29,220 nt of DNA from NCBI GenBank assembly GCA_964414015.1, contig CAYPUE010000007.1, forward strand, positions 1 to 29,220. The letters run 5' to 3'. The notes under the pieces were generated by a model. That model searched no databases. It had not been told where the DNA came from and saw only the letters and a program-made list of their open reading frames with translations. This DNA is from JAUSEW01 sp964414015 (GTDB lineage Bacteria; Patescibacteriota; Microgenomatia; Levybacterales; UBA12049). The position numbers were made by a program, and so were the translations under genes. Shown piece after piece: positions 14,527-21,937 of the stretch. The stretch's first letter is position 1; every line of letters starts with the position of its first letter.

Positions 14527-15934
14527 TTCGATACATTTCGTTGGGATAAAAGGCGTTGGAATGACGCCTTTGGCAGTTATTGCAAAAGAGGCAGGAATGA
14601 AGGTCTCGGGTTCGGATATTGGGGAAACTTTCATTACGGATGAAATTCTAAAGAAAGCAAAAATTACTCCCTTAGTTGGTTTTTCTAAAAACCATATCGA
14701 AGATCCGGATTTAGTTATAACAACTGGCGCGCATGGAGGATTTACTAACGCAGAGGTAATCGAAGCCAAGAAAAAAGGCATAAAAGTTATTACACAGGGC
14801 GAAGCTGTCGGAGTTTGCATGAAAGGAGAGATTTTCGGGAGAAAACAAATTGGTATTTCTGTGACCGGAACTCATGGCAAAACTACGACAACAGCTATGG
14901 TTGCGACCATCCTTAAAGGATGCAGTCTTGATCCGTCATTTGTAATCGGTACCGGAAATGTTTTGTCACTTGGTTCTTCCGGGCATTTTGGACAAGGCAA
15001 ATATTTCGTTGCGGAAGCAGATGAGTATATGACAGAGCCTGTTTTTGATAAAACGATAAAATTTTTATGGCAGCATCCTAAAATTGCAATTTTCACCAAC
15101 ATAGAGTTTGACCATCCTGACGCATACAAGTCTTTAGATGATGTAAGAGAGGCTTTTCTTAAGTTTGCGAATCAGCTTTCAAAAGACGCAGTTCTAATTG
15201 CGTGCAAAGACAATGAGAATGTTGCAGAAGTTTTAAAATCATACAATGGCAGGAAAATTGCTTATGGATTTTCCAAAAACAATGATTTTGTGGTTGACAA
15301 TGTTATATCGAAAAATGGGAAATTGAAATTTGACTTAAGAAATAAAGAAAACAGTTTAGGCAGATTTAAGCTTAACATTTTTGGTAAACATAACGCGTTA
15401 AATGCAACGGCTGCAATTATCGTAAGCCTTGAAGCCGGACTTTCAATAGACGCAATAAAAAAAGCGCTTTTGTCGTTTATCGGTACCAAAAGAAGATCGG
15501 AGTATGTAGGTCGGCTTGCAACAGGAGCTATGGTTTTTGATGATTATGCTCATCATCCAACAGAAATTAGGAGCACTTTATCCGCTTTCAGAGACTCGTT
15601 TCCTAAAAATAAGATAGTCTGTATTTTCCAGCCGCATACTTATTCTAGAACAAAATCCTTGCTCGAACAATTTATATATTCTTTTAGTAATGCAGATACT
15701 GTTATATTAACCAATATTTATGCGTCTCTTAGAGAGGAGCCTGATCCGACAGTTTCGTCGAAGATGCTGGCGGAAAAAATGGAGAGATTTAAAAAGGATG
15801 TAATTTTTTTGCCAAAACTTAATGATGTGGTAAAATATATATCTCAAAAGCAGTTTGGCAGAGATACTATAATTATCACAATGGGAGCAGGAGACGTCTA
15901 TAAGATAAGTCAAGAATTAAGAATTAAGAATTAA
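14516..15934 (+). CDS. murC: UDP-N-acetylmuramate-alanine ligase (MurC family)
   Basis: This 472-residue Mur ligase should join L-alanine to UDP-MurNAc. The ATG at 14516 gives MKISSIHFVGIKGVGM, the classic MurC start (HFVGIGGxGM), and overlaps murE by 11 nt; upstream in-frame starts would only add residues before this motif. Domains in order are the UDP-binding Rossmann-like domain (SGSDI, ITTGAHGG), the ATP-binding P-loop GTHGKTTTT at residue 118, EADEYM, TNIEFDHPDAY, and the C-terminal domain with DDYAHHPTEIRSTL, FQPHTYSRTKSLL and LTNIYASLREEPDP. The EADEY and IEFDHPD forms recall the Mpl recycling ligase, but gene position and the C-terminal blocks favour MurC. A 4-unit heptamer array forms the 3' end and overlaps the stop. 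Confidence 0.9.
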   Translation: MKISSIHFVGIKGVGMTPLAVIAKEAGMKVSGSDIGETFITDEILKKAKITPLVGFSKNHIEDPDLVITTGAHGGFTNAEVIEAKKKGIKVITQGEAVGVCMKGEIFGRKQIGISVTGTHGKTTTTAMVATILKGCSLDPSFVIGTGNVLSLGSSGHFGQGKYFVAEADEYMTEPVFDKTIKFLWQHPKIAIFTNIEFDHPDAYKSLDDVREAFLKFANQLSKDAVLIACKDNENVAEVLKSYNGRKIAYGFSKNNDFVVDNVISKNGKLKFDLRNKENSLGRFKLNIFGKHNALNATAAIIVSLEAGLSIDAIKKALLSFIGTKRRSEYVGRLATGAMVFDDYAHHPTEIRSTLSAFRDSFPKNKIVCIFQPHTYSRTKSLLEQFIYSFSNADTVILTNIYASLREEPDPTVSSKMLAEKMERFKKDVIFLPKLNDVVKYISQKQFGRDTIIITMGAGDVYKISQELRIKN

Positions 15935-15939
15935 GAATT
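15912..15939 (+). repeat. Heptanucleotide tandem repeat (4 x AAGAATT) at the murC/murA junction
   Basis: Four exact copies of AAGAATT end directly at the murA ATG (15940). They encode the last residues of MurC (QELRIKN), contain its TAA stop and form the whole murC-murA spacer, replacing any Shine-Dalgarno sequence. Copy-number change would alter the MurC C-terminus and the spacing to murA. Confidence 0.9.
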
Positions 15940-17280
15940 ATGGGAAAATTGATTGTAAATGGAGGGAAGGCGTTAAAAGGAAACGTTGTGGTGTCTGGAG
16001 CGAAAAACGTTGCTCTTAAGACTCTTGTGGCAGCTTGTCTCACAGAAGAAGAAGTAGTGATAAAGAATATTCCGCTAGTGTCTGATTTTATGGTAATGCT
16101 CGATATTATAAGGGAACTTGGCGGAGAGGTTAAAATAAAAAATCATGAAGCAAGAATAAGAGTAAAACAGCTAAAAAGAAATAAAATCACCCTTGATGAA
16201 GCTGCGAAAATTAGAACTTCCGCTATGTTTATGGCTCCTCTTCTCGCCAGAAACGGACAAGCTGTTATACCAAACCCAGGAGGATGCAGAATTGGAGCAC
16301 GCCCGATTGACAGAACTATTAAAGGGATAGAGGCTCTGGGAGTAATAACGAAATACAATACAAAGGATGGATATTTCTATTTAAAAATAGACAAAGATAA
16401 AGGAGAAAAATGGAAGAAAGTAATTCACAGGTTTGATAAAAGTACTCATACCGGTACGGAGACAATGATTCTCGCATCAGTTCTTTTTAATGGCGAAGTA
16501 ACACTTCTTAATGCGGCAGAAGAGCCGGAGATAGATGAGCTGATTAGTCTTTTGGTGCAAATGGGAGCAAAGATTGTAAGGAGCGGAAAAAGGGAAATAA
16601 CTATCGACGGCGTTTCCAAACTTAATGGTGCAACTTTCGTGGTGGGGCCGGACAGAAATGAAGTCGTAACGTTTGCTATTGCAGGGATACTAACCAAAGG
16701 GGATGTTTTTGTTGAAAACGCTCACAAAGTTGATTTGGGGATATTCATAAATAAAATCGAAGAAATAGGAGCAGGTGTAGAGATGAGAAAAAACGGCATA
16801 AGATTTTATTACAAAGGGCATCTTAAAAATAGCGATGTCGAAACTTCTTTTTACCCTGGATTTATGACAGACTGGCAAGGTCCTTGGGCAGTTTTAATGA
16901 CCCAGGCGGAAGGAAAGTCTACGATTCATGAAACAGTGTATGAAAGCAGATTCGGTTATGTTAAAGAGCTTAAGAAAATGGGCACACAGATATCTTTTTT
17001 TGACCCTGTTATCGGAAATCCGGAAAAAGTTTATAATTTTAATCTTTCTGACAGTAATCCCGATTATTTTCATGCCATAAAGATTATTGGTCCTACCAAA
17101 CTTCATAATGCTGTTGTTGAGATATCGGATCTAAGAGCAGGGGCAACTCTTGTTTTGGCGGCTTTATCAGCAGAAGGGGAGAGTGTTGTTTTTGGCGTAG
17201 AACATTTAGATAGAGGATACGAAAAATTTGAAGAAAGACTTAGCGGCTTAGGAGCAAATATAAAAAGAATAAAGGAATAA
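15940..17280 (+). CDS. murA: UDP-N-acetylglucosamine 1-carboxyvinyltransferase
   Basis: MurA transfers enolpyruvate from PEP to UDP-GlcNAc, the first committed step of peptidoglycan synthesis and the target of fosfomycin. The protein has 446 residues, slightly above the usual 420. The start LIVNGGKALKGNVVVSGAKN and the catalytic loop PGGCRIGARPID are clear; the reactive Cys is residue 116, so the enzyme is not of the naturally fosfomycin-resistant Asp type. Later blocks are TGTETMILA, EPEIDELISLL, FYPGFMTDWQGPW, THE-type HETVYESRFGYV and SDLRAGATLVLAAL. The start codon abuts the heptamer array, and the next gene begins 4 nt after its stop. Confidence 0.95.
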   Translation: MGKLIVNGGKALKGNVVVSGAKNVALKTLVAACLTEEEVVIKNIPLVSDFMVMLDIIRELGGEVKIKNHEARIRVKQLKRNKITLDEAAKIRTSAMFMAPLLARNGQAVIPNPGGCRIGARPIDRTIKGIEALGVITKYNTKDGYFYLKIDKDKGEKWKKVIHRFDKSTHTGTETMILASVLFNGEVTLLNAAEEPEIDELISLLVQMGAKIVRSGKREITIDGVSKLNGATFVVGPDRNEVVTFAIAGILTKGDVFVENAHKVDLGIFINKIEEIGAGVEMRKNGIRFYYKGHLKNSDVETSFYPGFMTDWQGPWAVLMTQAEGKSTIHETVYESRFGYVKELKKMGTQISFFDPVIGNPEKVYNFNLSDSNPDYFHAIKIIGPTKLHNAVVEISDLRAGATLVLAALSAEGESVVFGVEHLDRGYEKFEERLSGLGANIKRIKE

Positions 17281-17284
17281 ATAT

Positions 17285-19069
17285 ATGCAAGCAGTAATCT
17301 TGGCAGCAGGACAATCCAGCAGAATGTATCCGTTTGAAAACGATATTCATAAATCCATGATTAGAATTATGGAAAAACCAATTCTTTATTATACGATAGA
17401 GGCTCTTAAGAGATCGAAAATTTTTGATTTGATAGTTGTTACGAACGGAAGAAGTAAGACGGAGGAGTATTTTGGAGACGGAAAGAAATTCGGAGTGTCA
17501 ATTCGGTACGTTTTGCAGAAAAATCCAGAAGGAGCAGGAGATGCTTTACTGCTTGCCGACAAATATATAACTGATGATTTTTTTCTTCTGAATGCGTCTC
17601 ACGTTGAGGTAGATACGTTTATAAAAGATTTGTTAAAGGCAAAAGATAAATATACCCAAGCAGTTCTTCTGGCGAAGAAAAAAACAACTGGCGTTATGCA
17701 AGGAGTTCTTAAATTCGAAGGAAGAAAGGTGGAGGAGATAGTTGAAAAACCAAAAATTGGTGAAGAGCCATCAAGCATGTGCGTTGTTGGTATATATCTT
17801 TTCGAGAAAGATTTTTTAAAAACTCTTCGCAATACACCAAAAGAGCATTATCAACTCGAGATGGCAATTTCTTCCTACACCAAAAATAATTCCGTTATTT
17901 TCTTCGAAACATCCAAAGAGACAGTTACCTTGAAATATCCATGGGATCTTTTGGAAATAAAAAAGTATCTGTTTAAAAGTTTAAAAAGATCTATCAGCGG
18001 AAAATCAAAAATTGCCAAAACAGCAGAAATTATTGGGGAAGTTGCAATTGAAGATAATGTAAAAATAATGGAAGGAGTTCGAATCAAGGGACCGTGTTTT
18101 ATTGGAAAAGATACAGTAATTGGAAATAATGCGTTGTTAAGAAATGGAGTTAACGTTGGAAGAAATTGTCTGGTAGGCAGTTTTATGGAAGTAAAAAACG
18201 CTATTATTATGGATGGCTCAACAACTCATTCGGGTTTCATTGGAGACTCAATTATTGGTGAGAATTGCAAGATAGCCGCGCAGTTTTGTACAGGAAACGT
18301 GAGGCTTGACAGGGGCATAATCAAATCTGTTGTTAAAGGAGAAAATCTAGAAACAGGAGCTAAATTTCTTGGGGTATTTATTGGAGAAGGATCAAATATA
18401 GGGATTAAAGTTTCCACAATGCCAGGAATTATCATTGGGAGAAATGTAACTATTGGTCCTTCAACCGCGGTGATGAAAAATATTCCAAGCGACACTAAAT
18501 ATTATACAAAATTTCAGGAGATTATAGCTAAGAAAAATGTCCTTCGGCGAGCTCAGGACATTCAGAAGCCAATTGTTCTTTTTGATATCGACTACACGCT
18601 TTTTGATACGCGTAAATTTAAAGATTCGCAGCTTCAAGATTATAATATCTATGAAGAAGTTATGGGAATATTGATGCAGCTTTCGGGCTTTGCGAACTTG
18701 GGGATTTTTTCCAAAGGAGAAACTGAATTTCAAAAAACGAAATTGGAGAAAACAGGAATGATGAAGTTTTTTAAAGAGAATAATGTCCATATTTTTAATG
18801 ACAAAGACGCCAATTTGATAAAAGTTTTAGAAAAGTATAAAGATTTTAAATTATTTCTTGTTGATGATAAATTGGGTATATTGTATTCTGCTAAAAAACA
18901 CATGCCTCAAGTTTTTACTATTTGGGTTAAAAGAGGTCCATTTGCGCAAGTTCAAAAACCAATTGAGGGGTTTTCGCCCGATGAACAAGTTGAAAATCTT
19001 TCAGAAGTTGTTAGAATAGTTCAAAAGATGCTGAAACCCGCTTCGCAGAAGCTTCAGCGAGGCGAGTAA
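17285..19069 (+). CDS. Fusion: GlmU-like nucleotidyltransferase/beta-helix protein with C-terminal HAD domain
   Basis: This 594-residue protein has three parts. Residues 1-235 form a sugar-1-phosphate nucleotidyltransferase domain (LAAGQSSRMYP, GAGDALLLAD, VEEIVEKP, LKYPWDLLEIKKYL). Residues 240-415 form a left-handed beta-helix of hexapeptide repeats (GPCFIGKDTVIGNNALLRN and others) like the acetyltransferase half of GlmU and archaeal ST0452-type bifunctional enzymes. Residues 430-585 are a HAD domain with DxDxT motif FDIDYTLFDT (D434, D436), motif II FSKGE and motif IV LVDDK. The HAD part probably is a phosphatase. Two features are odd: the usual GD before the first catalytic strand is replaced by SH (LLNASHVEVD), and a palindromic repeat encodes the beta-helix/HAD linker. 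It lies between murA and glmS, supporting UDP-GlcNAc metabolism. Confidence 0.8.
   Translation: MQAVILAAGQSSRMYPFENDIHKSMIRIMEKPILYYTIEALKRSKIFDLIVVTNGRSKTEEYFGDGKKFGVSIRYVLQKNPEGAGDALLLADKYITDDFFLLNASHVEVDTFIKDLLKAKDKYTQAVLLAKKKTTGVMQGVLKFEGRKVEEIVEKPKIGEEPSSMCVVGIYLFEKDFLKTLRNTPKEHYQLEMAISSYTKNNSVIFFETSKETVTLKYPWDLLEIKKYLFKSLKRSISGKSKIAKTAEIIGEVAIEDNVKIMEGVRIKGPCFIGKDTVIGNNALLRNGVNVGRNCLVGSFMEVKNAIIMDGSTTHSGFIGDSIIGENCKIAAQFCTGNVRLDRGIIKSVVKGENLETGAKFLGVFIGEGSNIGIKVSTMPGIIIGRNVTIGPSTAVMKNIPSDTKYYTKFQEIIAKKNVLRRAQDIQKPIVLFDIDYTLFDTRKFKDSQLQDYNIYEEVMGILMQLSGFANLGIFSKGETEFQKTKLEKTGMMKFFKENNVHIFNDKDANLIKVLEKYKDFKLFLVDDKLGILYSAKKHMPQVFTIWVKRGPFAQVQKPIEGFSPDEQVENLSEVVRIVQKMLKPASQKLQRGE
18536..18562. 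repeat. Palindromic repeat encoding the linker of the GlmU-like/HAD fusion
   Basis: AATGTCCT (18536-18543) and AGGACATT (18555-18562) are perfect 8-bp arms around an 11-nt loop. The core TCCTTCGGCGAGCTCAGGA is a relative of the repeats at 231-250 and 11555-11576. It is translated as NVLRRAQDI, exactly between the last beta-helix coil region and the HAD domain. Confidence 0.75.
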
Positions 19070-19078
19070 ATTCAGCAT
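19028..19078. repeat. Palindromic repeat over the stop codon of the fusion gene
   Basis: Perfect 8-bp arms ATGCTGAA (19028-19035) and TTCAGCAT (19071-19078) enclose an inner palindromic stretch (GCTTCGCAGAAGC at 19040-19052, then CTTCAGCGAGGCGAG). The last codons and the TAA stop (19067-19069) lie within it. It ends 17 nt before glmS and might form an RNA hairpin between the two genes. Confidence 0.75.
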
Positions 19079-19095
19079 GACACAGAAAAGAAATT

Positions 19096-20856
19096 ATGTG
19101 CGGAATATTTGGATACGTTGGAAATAAGAATGATGCGGCGAATATCGTCCTTGAGGGGTTAAAACTTTTGGAATACAGAGGCTATGATTCTTGGGGAATA
19201 GCGGTAAAAGTTGGCAAAAAGCTTTCGGTAGATAAGCATATAGGCAAAATAGGAGATGCCACAGTAAGCCTTCCTCAAAGCATTTTGGGAATCGGACACA
19301 CGAGGTGGGCGACTCATGGCGGAGTAACTGCTGCCAATGCTCATCCTCATATGGATTGCGCGAAAACAATAGCAGTTGTCCATAATGGAATTGTTGAAAA
19401 TTTTCAGGAATTAAAAACAGAACTTATTAAAAAAGGCCATAAGTTTATTTCGGAAACAGATACGGAAATTATCCCGCATTTAATAGAAGAAAATTTAAAA
19501 AGAGCAGGATTTGCAACATCGGTTCGTGATGCATTCAACAAGCTTAAAGGCCTAAACGCAATTGTAGTGGCTTATGCCCCGTCAAAAGAAATAGTTGTTG
19601 CCAAAAACGGATCCCCGCTTATTGTAGGCGTTGGAAAAAACGAATTTTTCGTAGCATCGGATATTATAAGCATTCTAAAACATACGAGAAGTATAATTTT
19701 CGTAAAAGATAATGAGATGGTGATTTTAGGAAGAAATATTCAGCTTATCTCTCTTCCAAAAGGTCAAAAATTAAAAGTACAACCTCAAAAAATATCTTGG
19801 AAATTTGAGACAGTTTCTAAGGGGAAATTTGCCGATTTTATGGTTAAGGAAATTTTTGAACAACCCAATGTCATGAGAAACATTGCGGCTAACTATTCGG
19901 AACAAATAAATACCTTAGCGAATATGATTAAAAAAGCCAGGGGAACTTTTTTTATAGGAGCGGGAACTGCTTTCCATGCCGCTTTGGCGGGAACATATCT
20001 TTTTTCAAAAATTTCTAAAAAGCATGTTAATACAGCAGTGGCATCGGAATTCAATTACCTTGAAGATTTTTTAACAAAACAAAGCCTTGTGATAGCTCTT
20101 TCTCAAAGTGGAGAAACAATAGACGTAATAGAGCCTTTAAATAGAGCCAAAGCCAAGGGATCTAGAATAGTGGCAATCTCAAATACTTTAGGTTCTACGA
20201 TATATAGAATGGCAGACTACAATATACTCTTGAATGCGGGAGCGGAAAAGGCAGTGGCATCTACTAAAGCCTATACAGCAAAGCTTTGCGTTATGCTTAT
20301 GCTGGCTTTTGGGCTAAGAGGCGAATTAAAAGAAATAAAATCTATTTTGCTTTCCGCTGCACACGAAGCAGATAGGATTCTTGGAGATAAAAGTATTAGC
20401 AAGATAAAAGAACTTGCTAAGGTTCTTAGCAAATCGAAAAATATTTACGCTATCGGAAGGGGTATTTCTTATCCGTCTGCATTGGAAGCGGCTTTAAAAA
20501 TTAAAGAAGTAAGCTATATTCCAACAGAAGGATTAGCCGGAGGAGAGCTAAAGCATGGTACACTTGCTCTTTTTGAAAAATCTACACCTTGTATAGTTTT
20601 TGCGCCGAAAGACGAAACATATGAATCCATAATCTCAAATGCTATTGAAATTCACTCTAGGGGAGGTATGATTATCGGTATCTCGCCCGAAAATTCCCCT
20701 GCTTTTGATCATTGGATAGAGGTTAGGAATATTGACGTTGGATCTTACTTGGTGCAAATTATAGCTGTTCAGCTTCTCGCTTATTATATAGCTGTTAATC
20801 TTGGTCTTGATCCGGATAAGCCTCGAAACCTCGCTAAAAGCGTGACGGTGAAATAG
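19096..20856 (+). CDS. glmS: Glutamine-fructose-6-phosphate aminotransferase
   Basis: GlmS makes glucosamine-6-phosphate from fructose-6-phosphate and glutamine, the entry to UDP-GlcNAc. The 586-residue protein starts with the N-terminal nucleophile Cys2 (MCGIFGYVG), followed by the glutaminase blocks EYRGYDSWGIAV, GHTRWATHGG and HNGIVEN. Two SIS sugar-isomerase domains follow, with GAGTAFHAAL, ALSQSGETIDVIE and AVASTKAYTAKL in the first. The second has GRGISYPSALEAALKIKEVSYI and AGGELKHGTLAL. It ends in the canonical PRNLAKSVTVK. No glmS ribozyme is visible upstream: only 26 nt separate it from the previous stop. Placement inside the dcw cluster is unusual and ties sugar supply to wall synthesis. 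Confidence 0.96.
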   Translation: MCGIFGYVGNKNDAANIVLEGLKLLEYRGYDSWGIAVKVGKKLSVDKHIGKIGDATVSLPQSILGIGHTRWATHGGVTAANAHPHMDCAKTIAVVHNGIVENFQELKTELIKKGHKFISETDTEIIPHLIEENLKRAGFATSVRDAFNKLKGLNAIVVAYAPSKEIVVAKNGSPLIVGVGKNEFFVASDIISILKHTRSIIFVKDNEMVILGRNIQLISLPKGQKLKVQPQKISWKFETVSKGKFADFMVKEIFEQPNVMRNIAANYSEQINTLANMIKKARGTFFIGAGTAFHAALAGTYLFSKISKKHVNTAVASEFNYLEDFLTKQSLVIALSQSGETIDVIEPLNRAKAKGSRIVAISNTLGSTIYRMADYNILLNAGAEKAVASTKAYTAKLCVMLMLAFGLRGELKEIKSILLSAAHEADRILGDKSISKIKELAKVLSKSKNIYAIGRGISYPSALEAALKIKEVSYIPTEGLAGGELKHGTLALFEKSTPCIVFAPKDETYESIISNAIEIHSRGGMIIGISPENSPAFDHWIEVRNIDVGSYLVQIIAVQLLAYYIAVNLGLDPDKPRNLAKSVTVK

Positions 20857-20866
20857 CCTCTTTTAT

Positions 20867-20895
20867 TTGTATATCGCATCAGGGGATAGTATAAT
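20867..20895 (+). promoter_or_regulatory. Internal promoter, near-leaderless, for mraY
   Basis: A perfect TATAAT (20890-20895) with TTGTAT (20867-20872, 3 of 6) 17 nt upstream precedes the ATG at 20904. The expected start near 20902 leaves a leader of 0-2 nt. The murA-glmS block and the mraY-murG block would thus be separately transcribed. Confidence 0.55.
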
Positions 20896-20903
20896 ACTAA
20901 GTT

Positions 20904-21914
20904 ATGGCACAGCTTTTGGGCTTAACACTACTTTCTTTTTTCATAACCGGTATTTTGCTTATTCCTTTTATAGATTTTCTGTATAAGGTAAAACTTCGCC
21001 GTCAGAAACAAAAAACTAAAGACCTTTTTAATAAATCTACTCCGATTTTTGATAAATTCAATAATTGGAAAGCGGGAACTCCGTTCGGCGGGGGAATACT
21101 CATTATTGCTGTGGCTGCAGTACTTACTTTATGGGCGTATGGAATATTAAAGATAAGCGTAAAACCTTGGGAAGTTTTTGTAATTATGTTTACGTTTGTT
21201 GGTTTTGGGCTTTTAGGTCTTCTCGATGATGCGAAGAAATTAAATCCGGGAAGAGAATTTTTCTTTTTCGGATTAAGATTTAGGCATAAATTTATATTAC
21301 AATGGATTTTAGCTTTTATCGTAGCAGGAGTTTTGTATAAACAGCTTGGTTATACTTTTATTTTCATACGAGGAGTTGGCTTAACCAGTATGGGATTTTT
21401 GTACATTCCTTTTGCTGCTTTCGTCATCGTTTCTTTTGCGAACGCCTTTAATATCGCAGACGGATTAGACGGATTGGCTACCGGACTTTTCTTAATATCG
21501 CTGGTTGCTTTTTTGGCTATTTCTGCGAACCAATTAGATAATTCGCTTGGAGCTTTTATAGCAATACTTATGGGAAGTGTCGCAGCATTTCTATACTTCA
21601 ATGTATACAAAGCCAGAATATGGCTTGGGGATGTAGGATCTTTATCTTTGGGTGCGACTTTGGGAGTAATAGGACTTCTTACGGGGAAAATTATAGCGGT
21701 TGCGTTCATCGGAGGAGTATTTATTATAGAGATAGGATCATCGCTTGTACAAATTCTTTCCAGAAAATTTTTTGGGAAAAAAGTTTTTCCGGTTGCGCCG
21801 CTCCATTTATATTTATTAAGAAAAGGATGGGATGAGCCAAAAATCGTAATGAGAGCATGGCTTGCGGGATTTTTCTTTGCAATCTTAGGACTTTATATAG
21901 CCTTCATAAAATGA
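20904..21914 (+). CDS. mraY: Phospho-N-acetylmuramoyl-pentapeptide-transferase
   Basis: MraY transfers phospho-MurNAc-pentapeptide to undecaprenyl phosphate, making lipid I. The 336-residue protein is polytopic, with about ten hydrophobic helices. Catalytic blocks are LLDDAKKL (D108, D109), NAFNIADGLDGLATGL and WLGDVGSLSLGA. The C-terminal loop reads PLHLYLLRKGWDEPKIVMRAW; in well-studied MraY this is PxHHHxExxGWxE, so only the first His (H301) remains and the next two are Leu and Tyr. The rest of the loop (KGWDEPKIVMRAW) is MraY-like, so the family call is secure against WecA. It is followed by ftsW after 23 nt. Confidence 0.93.
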   Translation: MAQLLGLTLLSFFITGILLIPFIDFLYKVKLRRQKQKTKDLFNKSTPIFDKFNNWKAGTPFGGGILIIAVAAVLTLWAYGILKISVKPWEVFVIMFTFVGFGLLGLLDDAKKLNPGREFFFFGLRFRHKFILQWILAFIVAGVLYKQLGYTFIFIRGVGLTSMGFLYIPFAAFVIVSFANAFNIADGLDGLATGLFLISLVAFLAISANQLDNSLGAFIAILMGSVAAFLYFNVYKARIWLGDVGSLSLGATLGVIGLLTGKIIAVAFIGGVFIIEIGSSLVQILSRKFFGKKVFPVAPLHLYLLRKGWDEPKIVMRAWLAGFFFAILGLYIAFIK

Positions 21915-21937
21915 TATTTATTTGTCTTTCCTAGAGT

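Noticed and set aside
14326..14820. 164-residue open frame on the minus strand over the murE/murC junction
   Set aside because: Antisense to two conserved Mur ligases with intact motifs; no family features of its own.
19070..19095. glmS ribozyme/riboswitch
   Set aside because: Only 26 nt separate glmS from the preceding stop and most of that is palindromic repeat; there is no space for the ribozyme core.
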